The position numbers and the translations under genes are program-made. Below are positions 60,267 through 64,000 of a stretch of 64,000 nucleotides of DNA, piece by piece; the stretch's first letter is position 1; the number at the start of each line of letters is the position of its first letter. This stretch comes from Actinobacteria bacterium UBA2272. Lineage in GTDB: Bacteria > Actinomycetota > Coriobacteriia > Anaerosomatales > Anaerosomataceae. The stretch covers positions 124,001-188,000 of the forward strand of contig DDXA01000004.1 of NCBI GenBank assembly GCA_002347725.1. Reading direction: 5' to 3'. Below the pieces are notes generated by a model. The model had not been told where the DNA came from and did no database searches. It saw nothing but the letters and a program-made list of their open reading frames with translations.

Positions 60267-60704
60267 TCATGGGCGCTCGCGACCTCGCGAGATTATAGCA
60301 CTGACCCTCGGGGAGAAGCGGGCGTTGCGCTGGAGCCGGCGCTCGGCCGCCCGGATACCCAGCAGGGCGATATTCGCCGAGGCCAGACCACCTATCAGGC
60401 CCGTGATCTCCGGGTTCAGTCCCAGCCCCTCGCCAAGCAAGAAACCGGCCAAGTATCCGAGCAACAGGGCGAGCACGGGGACCACGAAGACGGCAATGGC
60501 CGCCCGGGAACGGATCGTGTCCGGGATGACGACCTTCACCTCGTCACCGACGGTCGCGCCGAACTCGTCTCGCACGTCATGCATCACGGTCTCGCCGCCG
60601 GACCCCTGCGAGCACACACTACAGCCGCCACAGGCCGCCGAGACCTGCATACGGACGTCGACGGTACCGTCACGGACGGTGATCACAATCCCCTGCTCAT
60701 GCAC
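60267..60704 (-). CDS. RseC/MucC-like SoxR-reducing family protein
   Basis: 145 residues. The Cys cluster AACGGCSVC (Cys25, Cys28, Cys31) near the N-terminus, then two membrane helices (about 70-120, IAVFVVPVLALLLGYLAG). RseC proteins act in SoxR reduction or with Rnf/Rsx complexes and in thiamine/electron-transfer contexts. GTG start 60704, 6 nt after the amidohydrolase stop. Precise role here unknown. Confidence 0.78.
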   Translation of the reverse strand: MHEQGIVITVRDGTVDVRMQVSAACGGCSVCSQGSGGETVMHDVRDEFGATVGDEVKVVIPDTIRSRAAIAVFVVPVLALLLGYLAGFLLGEGLGLNPEITGLIGGLASANIALLGIRAAERRLQRNARFSPRVSAIISRGRERP

Positions 60705-60710
60705 GTGACA

Positions 60711-62060
60711 TCAGTCCCGCACCTTCAGCCGCATCTCCTCGAGCCGGTCTCGCATGACCTCCGGATCGAGAGTCAGGAAGCGGCCACGGTCGTACAGGAT
60801 GGACCCGTTGACCATCGTCATCAGCACATCCTCCTGATTCGAGGTGTGCACGAGCGCGCTGTAGGGGTTCTGGGTGGGCACCTGGTAGCTCTGCGACAGA
60901 TCGACGGCTATGATGTCCGCTCGCTTGCCGGGCTCGAGCGTGCCGATCAGGTGGTCGAGCTTGAGCGCCCGGGCGCCATCGAGCGTGGCCATCGTGATGA
61001 AGGTCTTCGAACTGAAGAAGCCGTCTTCGCCATGCATACCACGCTGGATCAGCAGCCCGACCCGCATCTCGTCGAAGAAGTCCATGGTGCTGTTGGATGC
61101 CGGCGAATCGGTGCCGAGTCCCACGCGCAACTCGCGGATCGAGAACTTGCGAAGAGGGGCTGTGCCCATACCGAGCTTCGCATTGCACCGGGCGCAGTAG
61201 GCGATGGCAACGTCCGTCCGCTCGAGAATAGCGATGTCGTCATCGTCCACATGCACACAGTGGACCGCCATCACGTTGGCCAGGTCGAGCAGTCCCCACT
61301 GATAGATGTAGCGCACGGGGCTGACGCCCGTGGGCATCCACGGCTGGTCGGCCCAGCCGGACTGCGTCCGGAAGTCCTGTCCGAGGGGCGACGAACCATA
61401 CTTCACGAAGTCGTACTCGTCCTTCGAACCGGCAAGATGCAGCGCCACATGCGTGTCCGCGCCGCCCACCGCCTCCGCGATCGACTGGAAGAGCCGTGGA
61501 TGGCAAGTATACGGGGAGTGCGGCGCGATGCCGATGGACAAGCGGTCCGGGTCGGTCCGCGTCGCCCACTCGGCCATGTCGGCGAACGCGCGCGACAGTT
61601 CGCTGTCGATCGCAGCGGTGTCCATGGTCGAGATCTCGCGGTACAGGACGCCACGTAGCCCCGAGTCGCTGGCGGCCGCCACAGCCGCGCCGGAGTCACT
61701 CACATCGGCGATCGTCGTGATGCCCGAGCGGATCGCCTCGACCGCGCCGAGTATCGCCGAGTCCGCCCAGTCCTGCTCGGAGAGGAATGCTTCGCGCCGT
61801 TGGACCTCCATCTTCCACCGCGAGTACGGGAGGTCGTCGACCACGCCGCGGAACACCGAGTACTCGAGGTGCGTGTGCAGGTCGATGAAGCCCGGCATGA
61901 GCGCAGCGAGGCCGTAGTCGAGGACGTCCTCGTCGGGATACGCCGCGAGCAGATCGCTGCGAGCGCCGACCTCGATGATGTCGGTACCGCGCACGAGCAC
62001 CGCCCCGTCATCGATGTGGGGACCGCTCACGGGAAGCACGTAACGTGCGAGAAGCAGCAT
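60711..62060 (-). CDS. Amidohydrolase of the TrzA/SAH-deaminase group, possible aminofutalosine deaminase
   Basis: 449 residues. The metal site HTHLE (His62, His64), a later His in VALHLAGSKDE, His in MAVHCVHVDD and Asp in GTDSPAS (about 310-320) follow the ATZ/TRZ deaminase pattern. Members deaminate purine-like rings such as SAH, MTA or aminodeoxyfutalosine. The neighbouring menG suggests a menaquinone role (MqnX-like), which is inference. GGAGG precedes ATG 62060. Confidence 0.78.
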   Translation of the reverse strand: MLLLARYVLPVSGPHIDDGAVLVRGTDIIEVGARSDLLAAYPDEDVLDYGLAALMPGFIDLHTHLEYSVFRGVVDDLPYSRWKMEVQRREAFLSEQDWADSAILGAVEAIRSGITTIADVSDSGAAVAAASDSGLRGVLYREISTMDTAAIDSELSRAFADMAEWATRTDPDRLSIGIAPHSPYTCHPRLFQSIAEAVGGADTHVALHLAGSKDEYDFVKYGSSPLGQDFRTQSGWADQPWMPTGVSPVRYIYQWGLLDLANVMAVHCVHVDDDDIAILERTDVAIAYCARCNAKLGMGTAPLRKFSIRELRVGLGTDSPASNSTMDFFDEMRVGLLIQRGMHGEDGFFSSKTFITMATLDGARALKLDHLIGTLEPGKRADIIAVDLSQSYQVPTQNPYSALVHTSNQEDVLMTMVNGSILYDRGRFLTLDPEVMRDRLEEMRLKVRD

Positions 62061-62131
62061 CTGGAGGACCTCCGCGGTGGGACGTGTCGGGCCCTAATCC
62101 TACACGCTCGGGGCCAGCCACTCCACCAGGC

Positions 62132-62866
62132 CTACTTCACCGCGACGTGTACCGCGACGATGCCGAACGTGAGGTTGTGCCACATGACTTCGCTGAAGCC
62201 GACGCGGTGCAGCTCGCCGGCGAGCGCTACCTGCCCGGGGAACTGGAGGATCGATTCGTTGAGGTACTGGAACGACTCCCGGTCCCCCGTGAGCCGACCG
62301 CCCAGGAACGGGATCACCGTGCGCAGGTAGAAGTGGTAGAACGCGCGGAACGGCGGGAAGGGCGGGCGACTGAACTCGAGCACCACATAGCGCCCGCCGG
62401 GACGCAGTGCGCGGTAGACCTCCCGGAAGTTCGCCGCACGATCCGGAAGGTTGCGGACGCCGAAGGCAACGGTGACGACGTCGAAGCTCTCGTCGGGAAA
62501 GGGCAGGTCCTGTGCGTCGACCACGGCGAACTCGATGACGGTGTCGCCTTCGTACTCGGCGGCTTTCGCGCGCCCGACGTCGAGCATCTCGGGCACGAAG
62601 TCGGTGGACAGCACGCGAGCCGGCGCGCCGAGCCTCGCAAGCGCCAGCGTGAGATCGCCGGTTCCGGCGGCGAGGTCGAGCACTTCCGAGTTGCGCTTGA
62701 GACGCGCGAGCTTCACGGTCTTCGCCCGCCAGTGACGATCGATGCCGAGACTGGACAGCGCGTTGAACCGGTCGTACTCGGGAGCGATCGTGCTGAAGAT
62801 CTGCTTGACCCGGTCGGTCGTCGGGCGACCTGCGGCGTTGTCGTCGGCACGCCTGATCATCATCAC
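62132..62866 (-). CDS. menG: Demethylmenaquinone methyltransferase (UbiE/MenG)
   Basis: 244 residues. SAM-dependent, last step of menaquinone synthesis. FSTIAPEYDRFNALSSLGIDRHWR, the SAM motif LDLAAGTGDLTLALA and VAFGVRNLPDRAANFREVYR are diagnostic of the UbiE/MenG family. Three ATGs in a row at 62866-62858; the first overlaps the radical SAM gene stop. Implies a menaquinone-based respiratory chain, in line with fumarate use. Confidence 0.94.
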   Translation of the reverse strand: MMMIRRADDNAAGRPTTDRVKQIFSTIAPEYDRFNALSSLGIDRHWRAKTVKLARLKRNSEVLDLAAGTGDLTLALARLGAPARVLSTDFVPEMLDVGRAKAAEYEGDTVIEFAVVDAQDLPFPDESFDVVTVAFGVRNLPDRAANFREVYRALRPGGRYVVLEFSRPPFPPFRAFYHFYLRTVIPFLGGRLTGDRESFQYLNESILQFPGQVALAGELHRVGFSEVMWHNLTFGIVAVHVAVK

Positions 62867-64000
62867 TCCCCGTCCATGAAGCGCTTGTCCACCGGCCGCA
62901 GCCGGGGGAACAGCGTCTCGATGTTCACGCGGAACCAGAGTCGGGCGTTATTGAAGAAGTGTCCCGAGTCGAGGCGTGCTGGCCAGTTGAGCTCGGACTT
63001 CTCGCACACCGTGTTCTCGTTGAGCACGTCGATCTCGCGCTTGAACGCCGTGAGCAGGGTCCCGCGCTGCGGCTCCTCGTGGGTCATGATGTGATCTATC
63101 CGCGCCATCGCTATCTGCGCCTCGAGTACGCGCCGCTCGGTGGCGTTCGCGGTCTTCTCGTCGACCGCCCCCACCTTCGCCTTGACGCGGTTCAGTCCGA
63201 GAGCCGCTTCGTACGTGGAGTCGACCATCTCGTCTAAGGTCATCGCGTCGGGCACGTAGTTCAGGATGTACTTCCATGACGGCTGGATCAGCCGCTGCCG
63301 GTGCTCCTCGAGTGTGCGCGCCCGCAGCGTATACCCGTACCGCTCGGGATCCTCGAACACCATGGAGCCCGGATCGAGGAAGGGCGCCATCGGTCCGATG
63401 AAGGGAAGCAGCCGGGGGTCGTTGCCCGTGCGCTCGTACAGCCGCTCCACCGCCTCAACGGTGTCGAGCACCGAGTTCGCCGTCTGCGTGGGGATACCGG
63501 TCATGAAGTACAGATCGAACCGCTGGCAGCCGTGACGGAACGCCGCCTCGACCGACGCGCCGAGGGCCTCCCACGTGTACGGCTTGCCGAACGCCGCACG
63601 AACAGCGTCGTCGTGACTCTCGGCTGATACCTCCACCGAGTAGTCGTTGAGATTCTCGTCGAGCAGCGCGTAGAAGTCCTCGGAAGGCGGCGTGAAGAAC
63701 TCGAAGCCGATCGGGTTCTTGAAGTCGATGCGCCTGAGTCCGGTGATAAACGCGTCCACGTAGTCGTCGCCGGCCTGCCGGAAGTCATTGAGCACGAAGA
63801 CCGGACCGGGGATGTGGCGAGCGATGTGCGCGATGTCCCGGACGAGCAACTCGGGATCGCGAAACGCGACACGATCGCGGCCGAAGTGCTCGCGGAACGC
63901 CGTGGCCGAGCCGCCGCAGGTCACGCAGTTGCGCGTGCAGCCGCGGCACGTGAGCGACGCGGAGACGGGGTAGGACAGCCAGCCCTTGAACGGCAGCGCG
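62863..64000 (-). CDS. Radical SAM protein, N-terminus beyond window
   Basis: The frame runs on past the window edge with no start in view; 379 residues are visible. The cluster motif is near the edge: CRGCTRNCVTCGG, containing CxxxCxxC. Further segments such as SVEVSAESHDDAVRAAFG and FMTGIPTQTANSVLDTVE (SAM-barrel strands) resemble B12-binding-type radical SAM enzymes; the missing N-terminus may hold the B12 domain. Its reaction is unknown. It overlaps menG at ATGATG. Confidence 0.82.
   Translation of the reverse strand, partial: ALPFKGWLSYPVSASLTCRGCTRNCVTCGGSATAFREHFGRDRVAFRDPELLVRDIAHIARHIPGPVFVLNDFRQAGDDYVDAFITGLRRIDFKNPIGFEFFTPPSEDFYALLDENLNDYSVEVSAESHDDAVRAAFGKPYTWEALGASVEAAFRHGCQRFDLYFMTGIPTQTANSVLDTVEAVERLYERTGNDPRLLPFIGPMAPFLDPGSMVFEDPERYGYTLRARTLEEHRQRLIQPSWKYILNYVPDAMTLDEMVDSTYEAALGLNRVKAKVGAVDEKTANATERRVLEAQIAMARIDHIMTHEEPQRGTLLTAFKREIDVLNENTVCEKSELNWPARLDSGHFFNNARLWFRVNIETLFPRLRPVDKRFMDGE

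Noticed and set aside
62061..62131. Terminator or promoter between menG and the amidohydrolase
   Set aside because: Only imperfect, short inverted repeats and a poor TAGGAT were seen; not enough to call.

Overview
This 64 kb window is GC-rich, almost gap-free bacterial chromosome. Nearly every gene lies on the minus strand in long, tightly coupled runs with many 1-4 bp start/stop overlaps. Gene content points to a Gram-positive, probably anaerobic actinobacterial lineage, most likely Coriobacteriia-like: futalosine/menaquinone-type genes, ThyX instead of ThyA, RicT, LCP and WecA-type cell-wall polymer genes, HypAB, Tat and heterodimeric class I fumarase. The taxonomic call is inference from gene families, not from rRNA.

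Layout: 1-6.3 kb is a surface-glycan block (secreted BNR protein cut by the left edge, DUF354 protein, GT4 glycosyltransferase, LCP ligase, nucleotide-sugar dehydrogenase). 6.4-8.1 kb holds fabZ and murA. 8.2-15.3 kb is a complete F1Fo ATP synthase operon with a clear promoter and a strong intercistronic hairpin before atpE. 15.4-29.4 kb is a long housekeeping run: WecA-type transferase, dCMP deaminase, upp, glyA, rpiB, tsaC, prmC, prfA, DUF1385, thyX, rpmE, rho and transaldolase. It begins upstream with three coupled genes predicted to make, and perhaps break down, cyclic 2,3-diphosphoglycerate, a thermoprotectant best known from methanogens. 29.5-39.3 kb carries an O-antigen-ligase-like protein, thrB, hom, DUF454, lysA, argS, rlmH and an HtrA-type protease.

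39.4-45.1 kb is an integrated 5.66 kb mobile element at the 3' end of tRNA-Thr(CGU). It is flanked by a 47-bp direct repeat and encodes a tyrosine integrase, repressor, excisionase-like protein, replisome-organiser-like protein, scaffold, HK97-type capsid and DUF5681 protein, but no terminase, portal or tail. It looks like a capsid-encoding phage satellite or a very reduced prophage and is the strongest candidate for a new system.

45.1-51.8 kb runs mdh, fumarase alpha, MFS transporter, fumarase beta, tmk, holB, ricT and tRNA-Thr. 51.9-55.2 kb has a degenerate nitrilase-like gene and a type IA topoisomerase with archaeal-style sequence. 55.3-58.6 kb couples an HD protein, hypB, hypA, tatC, tatB and a STAS protein. 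A second STAS gene is divergent (plus strand). 59-64 kb ends with membrane/TPR proteins, an RseC-like protein, an amidohydrolase, menG and a radical SAM gene cut by the right edge.

Several predicted promoters are of the extended -10 kind. Most hairpins at gene ends lack a U-tract, which fits Rho-dependent termination. No CRISPR array, rRNA gene, transposase or recognisable riboswitch was seen. No stretch over about 300 bases lacks a gene; the longest, 39286-39569, holds a terminator, the left att site and a possible integrase arm site.
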